From: Flavobacterium glycines
Lineage (GTDB): Bacteria; Bacteroidota; Bacteroidia; Flavobacteriales; Flavobacteriaceae
DNA length: 64,000 nt
Assembly (NCBI RefSeq): GCF_900100165.1
Contig: NZ_FNEO01000001.1
Coordinates: 1,426,001-1,490,000 of the forward strand
Direction of reading: 5' to 3'
The notes under the pieces are model-generated. The model saw nothing but the letters and a program-made list of their open reading frames with translations, did not search any database and was not told the DNA's origin. Numbering within the stretch: the first letter of the stretch is position 1; every line of letters begins with the position of its first letter. A program made the translations under genes and the position numbers. Of this stretch, positions 37,674 through 46,693 are shown in pieces.

Positions 37674-38966
37674 ATGAAAAAACTAATTAACAGATTAAAA
37701 GGAGATAAAGGGATTTGGTCTTTTGTGGCCTTATTGGCCTTGTTTTCCTTTATGCCTGTTTTTAGTGCGAGTAGTAATCTTGCTTATTTAGGTCATGGAA
37801 CAGGAAATACATTAGGCTATTTGCTTAAACATTTGGCTCATGTGGCCTGTGGTTTTGCAATTATTTATTACGTTCATAAAGTTCCGTATCATTATTTCCG
37901 TTCTATATCCAAATGGATGTTGCCCATAGTGTGGATAATCTTAGGGATTACAATGATTAAAGGAACGGTAATAGGTGGAGCAAATGCCAGTAGGTGGCTT
38001 CAGATTCCTTTTGTTGGGATTTCGTTTCAGCCTTCGGCTTTTGCTGCTTTAGTACTTTATGTGTTTGTAGCGCGCTATTTGTCAAAAACCCGCACTGAAC
38101 CTATTGTTTTTGTTGATTCGTTAAGAGAGCTTTGGGTACCTGTTTTTATTACTTTAATGTTTATTCTTCCGTCTAACTTTTCTACTACGGCACTAATTTT
38201 TTCAATGATATTAATGTTAGTTTTTATTGGAAAATATCCAATGAAATATATTGGAATTATAGTGGGATCAGGGATTTTATTTTTAACCTTTTTCGTTTTG
38301 ATTTCCAAGGCTTTTCCTGATGCAAAATTCTTCAGCAGGGTGCGAACCTGGGAAAGCCGTATTGAGAATTTCAGTACCGATAAGCCAGACGAAGATGATT
38401 ATCAAATAGAAAAAGCGAAGATTGCTATTGCATCGGGTAAAATATATGGATTAGGTCCGGGGAAAAGTGTTCAGAAAAACTTTTTACCACAATCTTCTTC
38501 CGATTTTATTTATGCCATAATTGTTGAAGAATACGGATTGATAGGAGGCTTAGGTGTCTTAGGATTGTATTTGTTGTTACTTTTTCGTTTTGTAGTTGCT
38601 TCGCATAAAGCTAATACTCTTTTTGGAAAATTGGTGGTTATAGGGCTGGGATTTCCAATGATTTTCCAGGCTATGATTAATATGGCGGTGGCGGTAGAGT
38701 TATTGCCGGTTACAGGACAAACCTTACCTTTAATTAGTAGTGGAGGAACTTCAATCTGGATGACATGCATTGCATTGGGAATCATAATTGGAGTGACCAA
38801 AAAAGAAGAAGAAATTGAACAGGAACAGAAAGAAGCGGCTAAAAGAGAAGAAGCATTGCAACGATTAATTGATGCTGAATTGGCTGCTGAAGAGGAAAAA
38901 ATGAATGAGAATTATTCGATAGAAGATAAAATGTCTAATCCTATGAACGTTGTTTTGAATAAATAA
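37674..38966 (+). CDS. ftsW: Septal peptidoglycan glycosyltransferase FtsW
   Basis: A 430-residue SEDS membrane protein with about ten helices. Conserved segments are [22 protein letters not shown], the large loop with [15 protein letters not shown] and [31 protein letters not shown], and [14 protein letters not shown]. It polymerises lipid II at the septum together with FtsI. The C-terminal 45 residues are a charged cytoplasmic Glu/Lys-rich tail. The 200-bp gap before it is the largest inside the cluster. Confidence 0.95.
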   Translation: MKKLINRLKGDKGIWSFVALLALFSFMPVFSASSNLAYLGHGTGNTLGYLLKHLAHVACGFAIIYYVHKVPYHYFRSISKWMLPIVWIILGITMIKGTVIGGANASRWLQIPFVGISFQPSAFAALVLYVFVARYLSKTRTEPIVFVDSLRELWVPVFITLMFILPSNFSTTALIFSMILMLVFIGKYPMKYIGIIVGSGILFLTFFVLISKAFPDAKFFSRVRTWESRIENFSTDKPDEDDYQIEKAKIAIASGKIYGLGPGKSVQKNFLPQSSSDFIYAIIVEEYGLIGGLGVLGLYLLLLFRFVVASHKANTLFGKLVVIGLGFPMIFQAMINMAVAVELLPVTGQTLPLISSGGTSIWMTCIALGIIIGVTKKEEEIEQEQKEAAKREEALQRLIDAELAAEEEKMNENYSIEDKMSNPMNVVLNK

Positions 38967-38977
38967 ATTTGATAGTA

Positions 38978-40072
38978 ATGAAACAATATAAATTCATATT
39001 GAGTGGTGGAGGAACAGGAGGACACATTTATCCTGCTGTTGCAATAGCAAATGAATTAAAGTCGAGATATCCGGATGCCGAGTTTCTATTTGTAGGAGCT
39101 GAAGATAAGATGGAAATGCAAAAAGTGCCTCAGGCAGGTTATGCTATAAAAGGTTTGTGGATTGCCGGATTGCAAAGAAAATTAACCTTGCAAAACGCTA
39201 TGTTTCCTTTGAAATTAATAAGCAGTTTATGGAGATCCAGAAAAATAATCAAAGAATTTAAGCCTGATGTGGTTATTGGAACCGGAGGATTTGCCAGTGG
39301 ACCATTATTACAAATGGCAAATATGTTGGGAGTACCAACATTAATCCAGGAGCAAAATTCTTTTCCGGGAATTACTAATAAATTATTGAGTAAAAAAGCC
39401 AACAAAATTTGTGTGGCTTATGAAAATCTGGAGCGATTTTTTCCAAAAGAGAAAATGATTTTGACCGGAAATCCGGTGCGTCAGGATTTGATTGCTATTG
39501 AGGATAAAAGAGCAGAAGCAGTTGCGTATTTTAAATTGGATGCCAATAAAAAAACGCTTTTAGTACTTGGCGGAAGTTTGGGTGCCAGAAGAATGAATCA
39601 GTTAATTGAAAAAGAACTGAAAAAGATAGAGGATCAAAATGTTCAAGTTATCTGGCAATGTGGGAAATTGTATTTTGAAGATTATAAAAAATACCATTCA
39701 GAAAATGTTCAGGTAGTGTCTTTTATTGAAAGAATGGATTTAGTTTATGCCGCTGCCGATATTATTATTTCGCGTGCCGGTGCTTCTTCGGTGTCGGAAT
39801 TGTGTATTGTGGGTAAACCGGTGATTTTTATTCCGTCTCCCAATGTTGCCGAAGATCATCAGACTAAAAATGCCAAAGCAATTGTGGATAAAAAAGGCGC
39901 TATTTTGCTTAGAGAAACACAATTAGATGCTGAATTTAGTTTGGTTTTCGAAGCTTTATTAAAAGATTCAGAAAAGCAAAAACAATTGAGTGAAAATATC
40001 AAAGAACTGGCTTTACCTGGAGCAACTCAGCAAATCGCTGACGAAATAGTGAAATTAATTAGAAAGAAATAA
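38978..40072 (+). CDS. murG: Lipid II synthase MurG
   Basis: A 364-residue GT28 glycosyltransferase that adds GlcNAc to lipid I on the cytoplasmic face. It shows the glycine-rich [38 protein letters not shown], and the C-domain [24 protein letters not shown] with [10 protein letters not shown] start at the ATG at 38978 (MKQYKF); a TTG three codons upstream is less likely. Confidence 0.96.
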   Translation: MKQYKFILSGGGTGGHIYPAVAIANELKSRYPDAEFLFVGAEDKMEMQKVPQAGYAIKGLWIAGLQRKLTLQNAMFPLKLISSLWRSRKIIKEFKPDVVIGTGGFASGPLLQMANMLGVPTLIQEQNSFPGITNKLLSKKANKICVAYENLERFFPKEKMILTGNPVRQDLIAIEDKRAEAVAYFKLDANKKTLLVLGGSLGARRMNQLIEKELKKIEDQNVQVIWQCGKLYFEDYKKYHSENVQVVSFIERMDLVYAAADIIISRAGASSVSELCIVGKPVIFIPSPNVAEDHQTKNAKAIVDKKGAILLRETQLDAEFSLVFEALLKDSEKQKQLSENIKELALPGATQQIADEIVKLIRKK

Positions 40073-40093
40073 TCAGAAATAAATTTAATAGTT

Positions 40094-41446
40094 ATGAACT
40101 TAAACCAAATACAAAATGTCTTTTTTATCGGTATCGGAGGTATTGGTATGAGTGCTTTGGCGCGTTATTTTAAGTACATTGGAAAAGAAGTTTCTGGTTA
40201 TGATAAAACACCAACGATTTTAACTTCTGAGTTAATCGAAAGCGGAATTGATATCCACTTTGAGGATGATATTAATCTGGTACCTAAAAATTACTTTATC
40301 GAGAATACTTTAGTGATTATTACTCCGGCAGTTCCTAAAAATCATTCGCAATGGAATTATTTTTTAGAGCGTAATTATCAGGTTAAAAAAAGAGCGGAGG
40401 TTTTAGGGATAATTACTAAAGATACCTTTTGTTTTGCTGTGGCCGGAACCCATGGTAAAACTACAACTTCCAGTATTTTGGGACATATTTTAAATGAAAG
40501 CGGTGCTGATGTTACGGCTTTTATTGGCGGAATTGTAGAGAATTATAATTCAAATTTAATAGGAAGCGGAAAAACAGTTACAGTAGTTGAAGCTGATGAA
40601 TTTGATCGTTCCTTTTTGCATTTGCATCCCAATATAGCCTGTGTGACTTCAATGGATGCCGATCATTTGGATATTTACGGGACAAGTGATGCTATTGAAG
40701 AATCGTTTAGAGAATTTGCAGATAAAGTTCAGGATAAAACCAAGTTGTTTATTACTACTGATTTGCCACTTACAGGAATTACTGTTGGGGTAAATGAGAA
40801 GGCGGTTTACAATGCTTTTAATATACGAATTGAGGATGGTAATTATGTTTTTGATGTGGAAACTCCAAATGTGATTTTAAAAGATTTTCGTTTTGGATTA
40901 CCGGGAAGACATAATTTGATGAATGCTTTAATGGCTTTTGCAATGGCAGTAAATTTCGGCACCCCAACCGATGCCATTGCAAAAGCCTTAGCTTCATTCA
41001 AAGGGATAAGAAGGCGTTTTTCGTACCAAATCAGAACTGAAAATTTAGTTTATATTGATGATTATGCGCATCATCCTACCGAAATTAATGCGGTGCATCA
41101 GGCGGTAAGAGAATTATATCCGGGAAAAAAAGTTTTAGCTGTTTTCCAACCGCACCTTTTTAGCAGAACAAAAGATTTTGCAGATGATTTTGCCAAAAGT
41201 CTTTCACAGTTTGACGAAGTGCTTTTAATGGGTATTTATCCGGCGAGAGAATTACCTATGGAAGGCGTAACATCGGAATGGTTGTTGTCTAAAATTGATA
41301 ATCCAAATAAAAAGATTGTTTCTAAAGAAGATTTATTAACAACTATGGTAAATAACGATGCAACTGTTATGGTGACAATAGGAGCCGGTGATATTGGTGA
41401 AATGGTACAGGATATTAAAAAAGCTTTAAATGAAAAGGATATTTAG
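40094..41446 (+). CDS. murC: UDP-MurNAc:L-alanine ligase
   Basis: A 450-residue Mur ligase that starts stem-peptide assembly. It shows FFIGIGGIGMSALARYF, the ATP site AGTHGKTTTSS, EADEFDRSFLHLHP, and DDYAHHPTEI. It overlaps ftsQ by 17 bp. There is no ddl or murB gene between murC and ftsQ, unlike in E. coli. Confidence 0.96.
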   Translation: MNLNQIQNVFFIGIGGIGMSALARYFKYIGKEVSGYDKTPTILTSELIESGIDIHFEDDINLVPKNYFIENTLVIITPAVPKNHSQWNYFLERNYQVKKRAEVLGIITKDTFCFAVAGTHGKTTTSSILGHILNESGADVTAFIGGIVENYNSNLIGSGKTVTVVEADEFDRSFLHLHPNIACVTSMDADHLDIYGTSDAIEESFREFADKVQDKTKLFITTDLPLTGITVGVNEKAVYNAFNIRIEDGNYVFDVETPNVILKDFRFGLPGRHNLMNALMAFAMAVNFGTPTDAIAKALASFKGIRRRFSYQIRTENLVYIDDYAHHPTEINAVHQAVRELYPGKKVLAVFQPHLFSRTKDFADDFAKSLSQFDEVLLMGIYPARELPMEGVTSEWLLSKIDNPNKKIVSKEDLLTTMVNNDATVMVTIGAGDIGEMVQDIKKALNEKDI

Positions 41447-42155
41447 TTTAACAAATATCAGATTAATCCTGATGTTAGGGTTGGTTGTTTTTCTTTTTTC
41501 GTTTACTTCTAATCGAAATGAAAAGCGAAAACTGACTAAAATTAATGTTGTTTTTGTAGGAGAAAACAATCTTTTTGTTAAATCTGAAACGGTTAATAAA
41601 TTGTTAATAGAAAATATGAACAACCGTTTAGGCATTGAAAAAGATAAATTAGATTTGAATAAGCTGGAACAAATACTCGATTCAAATGCAATGATTGACG
41701 AATCGGATGTTTTTGTAAGTATCGATGGTGTTCTCAAAGCGGTTGTAAAGCAAAAGACTCCTGTAGCCAGAGTGGTAGGCGCTTCGGATTCTTTTTATAT
41801 TGATTATAAAGGCAGTAAGATGCCGCTTTCAGATAATTTTGCAGCTAGAGTTCCTTTGGTTTCGGGTACTATAAACAAGAAGAATAAAGAGAAATTAGCT
41901 CAGCTTTTTCGTGTGATTTATGAAGATGACTTTTTGAAAAAAAACATCATTGCGATACAGGTTATGCCTAATTCTAGCTTAAAAATGTTTAATAGGAATT
42001 ACGATTATCAGATTGATTTTGGTAGTTTCAGGAATTTTGAAACAAAATTTAAGAACTATAAGGCTTTTTTTCAAAAAGCGGTTTTAGATAGTACGTTGTA
42101 TAAATATAAAAAGATTGATCTGAGGTTTACAAAACAAGTAGTTTGCACTAAATAA
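41430..42155 (+). CDS. ftsQ: Cell division protein FtsQ
   Basis: A 241-residue bitopic protein with a short cytoplasmic N-terminus, a membrane helix at about 10-25 (IRLILMLGLVVFLFSF) and a periplasmic region. That region fits a POTRA-like domain plus a beta domain (LTKINVVFVGENNLFVKSETV, VFVSIDGVLKAVVKQKTPVARV, FYIDYKGSKMPLSDNF). It connects early and late divisome proteins. The call rests on topology, position between murC and ftsA, and these motifs. ftsA starts 6 bp later. Confidence 0.88.
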   Translation: MKRIFSLTNIRLILMLGLVVFLFSFTSNRNEKRKLTKINVVFVGENNLFVKSETVNKLLIENMNNRLGIEKDKLDLNKLEQILDSNAMIDESDVFVSIDGVLKAVVKQKTPVARVVGASDSFYIDYKGSKMPLSDNFAARVPLVSGTINKKNKEKLAQLFRVIYEDDFLKKNIIAIQVMPNSSLKMFNRNYDYQIDFGSFRNFETKFKNYKAFFQKAVLDSTLYKYKKIDLRFTKQVVCTK

Positions 42156-42161
42156 TAGAAA

Positions 42162-43556
42162 ATGGAAAAAGAGAATATTGCAGTAGGTCTAGATATAGGG
42201 ACAACCAAAATCGTTGCCATGATAGGCAAGAAAAATGAGTATGGGAAGTTGGAAATTTTGGGAGTTGGTAAATCCAAAAGTTTAGGTGTGGCTAGAGGTG
42301 TAGTTAATAATATTACCCAAACTATTCAGTCTATCCAGCAGGCAATAAATGAAGCAGAATCAAATTCAGGTTATAAAATTAAAGATGTTGTTGTAGGGAT
42401 TGCCGGGCAACATATTCGCAGTATTCAACATACAGATTATATCAGCAGAAGCAATCCGGAAGAAGTGATTGGTGGAGCTGATATTCAGTTGCTGATTGAT
42501 CAGGTTAATAAATTGGCCATGTTGCCTGGGGAGGAAATTATTCACGTTTTACCTCAGGAATTTAAAATAGACGGGCAATCTGAAATCAAAGAGCCTATCG
42601 GAATGTATGGAGGTCGTTTAGAATCGAGCTTTCATGTGGTAGTAGGACAAGCATCGTCTATTAGAAATGTAGGGCGTTGTATCCAGAGTTCGGGAATCGA
42701 ATTATCTGGATTGACTTTAGAACCGCTAGCGTCTTCAGATGCAGTTTTAAGTCAGGAAGAGAAAGAGGCAGGAGTTGCTTTGATTGATATTGGTGGTGGA
42801 ACAACTGACCTTGCTATTTTCAAAGATGGAATTATTCGTCATACAGCAGTGATTCCTTTTGGAGGAAATGTAATCACAGATGATATTAAAGAAGGTTGCT
42901 CAATTATAGAAAAACAAGCTGAATTGTTGAAAGTGAAATTTGGTTCAGCCTGGCCGGGAGAAAATAAAGACAATGAAATTGTTTCTATTCCGGGATTAAG
43001 AGGAAGAGAGCCAAAGGAAATTTCGTTGAAAAACTTATCAAAAATTATTCATGCTCGTGTAGTTGAAATAATTGAACAGGTTTTTACTGAAGTTAAAGCT
43101 TACGGACATGAAGATCCAAGAAAAAAACTAATTGCAGGGATTGTACTTACAGGTGGTGGTGCTCAATTGAAACACATCAAACAATTAGTAGAGTACATTA
43201 CCGGAATGGATACCAGAATTGGTTATCCAAACGAGCATTTAGCCGGTAATTCGGATGAGGAATTTTCAAGTCCATTATACGCAACAGCTGTTGGATTAGT
43301 AATGAATAGTATTGCTAATAATACGCAAAGTGCGGTTAGAAAAGAAGAAGTGGTTCAGCAAAGAACTGTTTTTTACCGTGAGCCAGTTGTTGAGCCTGTA
43401 GAACATTTTCAACAGCAACAACAGCAAGTAGTAGAACAGGTAGAGCAAGTGCCTGTGTATTCTAAAAAAGAAGAATCTACAGGGGATAAAATTAAGCGTT
43501 CTTTCTTTGATCGATATGTAGATAAGATTAAAGATTTTTTAGATAACGCCGAGTAA
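42162..43556 (+). CDS. ftsA: Cell division protein FtsA
   Basis: A 464-residue actin-like ATPase that tethers FtsZ to the membrane. It shows phosphate 1 GLDIGTTKIVAMIG, the SHS2-type 1C domain, phosphate 2 ALIDIGGGTTDLAIF, and adenosine motif GIVLTGGGAQLKHI. A Gln/Val-rich linker near 405-435 precedes a C-terminal amphipathic helix (DRYVDKIKDFLDN), the membrane-targeting sequence. ftsZ follows after 54 bp. Confidence 0.96.
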   Translation: MEKENIAVGLDIGTTKIVAMIGKKNEYGKLEILGVGKSKSLGVARGVVNNITQTIQSIQQAINEAESNSGYKIKDVVVGIAGQHIRSIQHTDYISRSNPEEVIGGADIQLLIDQVNKLAMLPGEEIIHVLPQEFKIDGQSEIKEPIGMYGGRLESSFHVVVGQASSIRNVGRCIQSSGIELSGLTLEPLASSDAVLSQEEKEAGVALIDIGGGTTDLAIFKDGIIRHTAVIPFGGNVITDDIKEGCSIIEKQAELLKVKFGSAWPGENKDNEIVSIPGLRGREPKEISLKNLSKIIHARVVEIIEQVFTEVKAYGHEDPRKKLIAGIVLTGGGAQLKHIKQLVEYITGMDTRIGYPNEHLAGNSDEEFSSPLYATAVGLVMNSIANNTQSAVRKEEVVQQRTVFYREPVVEPVEHFQQQQQQVVEQVEQVPVYSKKEESTGDKIKRSFFDRYVDKIKDFLDNAE

Positions 43557-43610
43557 GTAAAAGAAAAGAAGAATAAAGACAAAATATATTAATATCAAAT
43601 ACCAAATAAT

Positions 43611-45620
43611 ATGACGAGCAACTCAGAATTTGGAAGTATTTCATTTGATTTACCTAAAAATCAATCAAATGTTATAAAAGTAATAGGTGTAGGAGGTGGC
43701 GGTAGTAACGCTATCAACCACATGTTTAGACAAGGAATCAAAGGGGTGGATTTTATTGTTTGTAATACTGATTCACAGGCATTACAAAATAGTGCTGTTC
43801 CTAACAAAATTCAATTAGGGGTAAATCTTACTGAAGGTCTGGGAGCCGGAGCTAATCCGGATGTAGGTCAACAGTCGGCTATAGAAAGTATAGCTGATAT
43901 TGAAAAAATGTTGGATCGCAATACTAAAATGGTTTTTATTACTGCCGGGATGGGTGGAGGTACCGGAACTGGTGCTGCACCTGTAATTGCTCAACTGGCT
44001 AAAGAAAGAGAAATTTTAACTGTAGGTATTGTGACTTTGCCCTTTTCTTTCGAAGGAAAAGTTCGTCAGGAACAAGCGCTTATTGGAATCGAAAAATTAC
44101 GTAAACAGGTGGATTCTCTAATTGTTATTAATAATAACAAATTGAGAGAGGTTTATGGAAATCTAGGTTTCAAAGCGGGATTCTCTAAAGCGGATGAAGT
44201 CTTAGCGACTGCTTCAAGAGGAATTGCTGAAGTAATTACACATCACTATACTCAAAACATCGATTTACGTGATGCTAAAACAGTATTGGCAAATAGTGGA
44301 ACCGCTATCATGGGATCTTCTGTAGCTTCAGGAGAAAACAGAGCTAAAGAAGCTATTATTGCGGCTTTAGATTCGCCATTATTGAATGATAACAAAATTA
44401 CAGGAGCCAAAAACGTATTGTTGCTCATCGTTTCTGGTTCTAATGAAATAACTTTAGATGAAATTGGAGAAATTAATGACCACATTCAAAGTGAAGCGGG
44501 TTATAATGCTAATATCATCATGGGGGTTGGTGAAGATGAATCATTAGGAGATGCCGTTGCGGTAACTATTATCGCTACAGGATTTGATATTGAACAACAA
44601 AACGGAATTGTAAATACTGAGCCTAAAAAAATCATTCATACTTTGGAAGATGAACAAAAAATTGTTCATAATCTAAGTAATGCGCCAGTTGCAAGTTTTG
44701 ATGTAAACATCGATAAACCGGTTAGTACTCCGGAGGACAGAGTGGTTTTTGAATTAATTGATGAAGAAGAGGAAGTGGTGGCTGTAGCGCCTCAGGTGGT
44801 TGAGCCGGTTGTTCCTGTTCCGGGAAACGAAGAATTGATGGCAATGTCTGAATTTATTAAAAATATAGATGTTACTTTCGAAATTGTTTCTCCAATTAAA
44901 GAAGAAGAATTTACTTTTTCTGCACCAAAAGTTGAAGAAGTAAGACAAGAGGTTTTTGAACAGCCTAAAGCAGTTGTTGAACAACCAAAAGCTGTTGAAA
45001 AACAAGAACAAACATCTATTTCTTTTGATTTACCGCTTTTTAGAACTGAGCCTGTTAAACCAGAGCCGGTAAAAATTGAGCCAGTTCAAGTCAATGAAGA
45101 AAAAGTGTTTTTTGAATTGACTAATGAAACTAAAGAGATAAAAGTAAATCAGGCGGTTCAATTTGTACCTGTAACGGAGTTGTCTGATAACGGAATTATC
45201 AAATATTCTTTGGAAGAATATATGGATGCTGAAAACGAATTATCAGCTAAACCAGTTGCAAAAGTGGTAGAAGAGGTAGTTCCTGAGGAGTTGAATATTA
45301 CAATGAAAAAAATAGAATCAGTTTCAGAAGATTTTTCCAGAGCTGAAGATATTTCTCCTATCGAAATGACAATCGAAGAGACGCTACGTTTAAGAGCTGA
45401 TGAAAGAAGAAAAAAATTAAAAGAATTCAATTATAAGTTTCATAATAATGTTTCTAAAATTGATGAATACGAAAAAGAGCCAGCTTATAAAAGATTAGGT
45501 ATTGATATTTCAAATAATCAGACTAATAATGCAAACTCAAGAATTTCAGTAGGCACAGATAGTAATAATGATTTACAATTGCGTTCTAACAACTCCTATT
45601 TACATGATAATGTAGATTAG
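43611..45620 (+). CDS. ftsZ: Cell division GTPase FtsZ with long C-terminal extension
   Basis: A 669-residue tubulin-like GTPase that forms the division ring. Residues about 15-330 are the GTPase domain, with IKVIGVGGGGSNAINHM, the signature GGGTGTGAAP and NADEVL-like GFSKADEVL. The following 300 residues are an acidic, Val/Pro/Glu-rich linker with repeated EPVK- and EQPKAV-like units. Then comes a conserved-looking end, RLRADERRKKLKEFNYKFHN and YKRLGIDI. E. coli FtsZ has 383 residues; long forms are usual in Bacteroidota. Last gene of the cluster, followed by a terminator. Confidence 0.96.
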   Translation: MTSNSEFGSISFDLPKNQSNVIKVIGVGGGGSNAINHMFRQGIKGVDFIVCNTDSQALQNSAVPNKIQLGVNLTEGLGAGANPDVGQQSAIESIADIEKMLDRNTKMVFITAGMGGGTGTGAAPVIAQLAKEREILTVGIVTLPFSFEGKVRQEQALIGIEKLRKQVDSLIVINNNKLREVYGNLGFKAGFSKADEVLATASRGIAEVITHHYTQNIDLRDAKTVLANSGTAIMGSSVASGENRAKEAIIAALDSPLLNDNKITGAKNVLLLIVSGSNEITLDEIGEINDHIQSEAGYNANIIMGVGEDESLGDAVAVTIIATGFDIEQQNGIVNTEPKKIIHTLEDEQKIVHNLSNAPVASFDVNIDKPVSTPEDRVVFELIDEEEEVVAVAPQVVEPVVPVPGNEELMAMSEFIKNIDVTFEIVSPIKEEEFTFSAPKVEEVRQEVFEQPKAVVEQPKAVEKQEQTSISFDLPLFRTEPVKPEPVKIEPVQVNEEKVFFELTNETKEIKVNQAVQFVPVTELSDNGIIKYSLEEYMDAENELSAKPVAKVVEEVVPEELNITMKKIESVSEDFSRAEDISPIEMTIEETLRLRADERRKKLKEFNYKFHNNVSKIDEYEKEPAYKRLGIDISNNQTNNANSRISVGTDSNNDLQLRSNNSYLHDNVD

Positions 45621-45639
45621 TTAATTTAATTTCAAAGAT

Positions 45640-45680
45640 AATAACCCGAAGATTGAATTTAATTTTCGGGTTATTTTTTT
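45640..45680 (+). terminator. Terminator at the end of the dcw cluster
   Basis: AATAACCCGAA and TTCGGGTTATT pair over 11 bp around a 14-base loop, followed by a T run, 20 bp after ftsZ. Confidence 0.85.
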
Positions 45681-45688
45681 TACCTTCG
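45681..45688 (+). promoter_or_regulatory. Candidate -7 box for the yqeY gene
   Basis: TACCTTCG is one base from TAnnTTTG and directly follows the ftsZ terminator. Weak. Confidence 0.3.
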
Positions 45689-45804
45689 CACCGGGTTTTG
45701 GACTTTTTTAATGCTTGTTGAGAGCATTTTTTTGTTCTTACTCATTTGATTTTTATAACTTGATGTCAAACAAAGCGTTAACGCTTATTAATAAAATAAC
45801 ACCA

Positions 45805-46254
45805 ATGAGTTTATCAGCAAAAATCATGGATGAAATGAAAACAGCCATGAAAGCAAAAGATACTGTAGCATTAGAAGCTTTAAGAGCTATAAAATCAGAA
45901 TTACTTTTAGCTCAAACTTCGTCAGGTTCAAAAGAGGAAATTTCGGCAGAAGAAGAAATTAAATTATTGCAACGTTTGGTGAAAACCCGTAAGGAAAGCG
46001 CAAGAATCTTTACAGAACAAAACCGTCCGGATTTGGTTGAACCAGAATTAGCTCAGGTGGCTGTTATAGAGAAATTTTTGCCGGCACAATTGAGTGAAGC
46101 GGAAATTGAGGCTGTAATTGCAAAAATTATTGCCGAGACAGGAGCTTCAGGAATCGCTTCTATGGGTAAAGTTATGGGATTAGCTTCTGCTCAATTAGGA
46201 GGAACTGCAGAAGGAAAAGTAGTTTCAGGTATCGTTAAAAAATTATTGGTATAA
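45805..46254 (+). CDS. GatB/YqeY domain protein
   Basis: A 149-residue cytoplasmic protein of the YqeY family: SLSAKIMDEMKTAMKAKD, ALRAIKSELLLAQ, LLQRLVKTRKESARIF, EKFLPAQLSEAEIE and GKVMGLASAQLGG. Related to the tail domain of the GatB amidotransferase subunit; its role is not settled. I place the start at 45805 because the longer frame adds 30 residues with no family likeness. It follows the ftsZ terminator. Confidence 0.9.
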   Translation: MSLSAKIMDEMKTAMKAKDTVALEALRAIKSELLLAQTSSGSKEEISAEEEIKLLQRLVKTRKESARIFTEQNRPDLVEPELAQVAVIEKFLPAQLSEAEIEAVIAKIIAETGASGIASMGKVMGLASAQLGGTAEGKVVSGIVKKLLV

Positions 46255-46276
46255 AAGTTTAAATTCCAAAAAGAGA

Positions 46277-46318
46277 AATTCCAAATTCCAATGACAAGAG
46301 TTGGTATTTAGAATTTTA
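46277..46318. repeat. Imperfect palindrome related to the gldC terminator
   Basis: AAATTCCAAATTCCAA pairs imperfectly with TTGGTATTTAGAATTT. The order of arms and loop (AATGACAAGAG against AATTGTCAAGC) parallels 27881-27927. It may still act as a weak terminator of the yqeY gene. Confidence 0.5.
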
Positions 46319-46341
46319 AAAAATGGTTTTTTTTATATTTT

Positions 46342-46415
46342 GGCTGCGTAGTTCAACTGGATAGAATATCAGATTTCGGCTCTGAGGGTTGGGGGTTCGA
46401 ACCCCTCCGCAGTCA
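46342..46415 (+). tRNA. tRNA-Arg (anticodon TCG)
   Basis: A 74-nt cloverleaf: acceptor GGCTGCG/CGCAGTC with one G-T pair and discriminator A, D-loop GTTCAACTGGATAGAAT, anticodon stem TCAGA/TCTGA with loop TTTCGGC, T-arm GGGGGTTCGAACCCC. The anticodon TCG reads CGN arginine codons. It marks the border between the housekeeping block and the sugar locus. Confidence 0.95.
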
Positions 46416-46431
46416 CAAACGCAAATTATTA

Positions 46432-46477
46432 AAGGCGTGATGATTATACAAGTTTTGTGTAATTATCACGCTTTTTT
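46432..46477 (+). terminator. Terminator after tRNA-Arg
   Basis: GCGTGATGATTATACA and TGTGTAATTATCACGC pair over 16 bp with two G-T pairs, followed by six T. Confidence 0.88.
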
Positions 46478-46693
46478 AGTTTTTGGTGATTCAAAAAAAA
46501 GCTTAGGAATGTTTTGTTTTGAAAAACAGGATTTATTTTTATTATGCAAAAAATATTAGGTTAAATGTTAAGAAAATCATAACTTTCCATCTCTAAAGCA
46601 GCGATGAGAATTGGCTGCTTACTTCAGATTAGCTTTAAAAATATTCCGTTTTCCAATTTTACTAGATAGTAATTTCCTTAATAAATTAACAAT

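Noticed and set aside
44754..45011. 85-codon leftward frame inside ftsZ
   Set aside because: A shadow of the Glu/Val-rich linker; on the other strand it gives a Phe/Asn-rich low-complexity peptide.
45715..45804. N-terminal extension of the YqeY protein by 30 codons
   Set aside because: The extra residues have no family likeness, and the family start MSLSAKIM is present at 45805.
46342..46349. A TATTTTG sequence at the start of tRNA-Arg as its promoter
   Set aside because: It overlaps the first bases of the tRNA, so it cannot be its -7 element.
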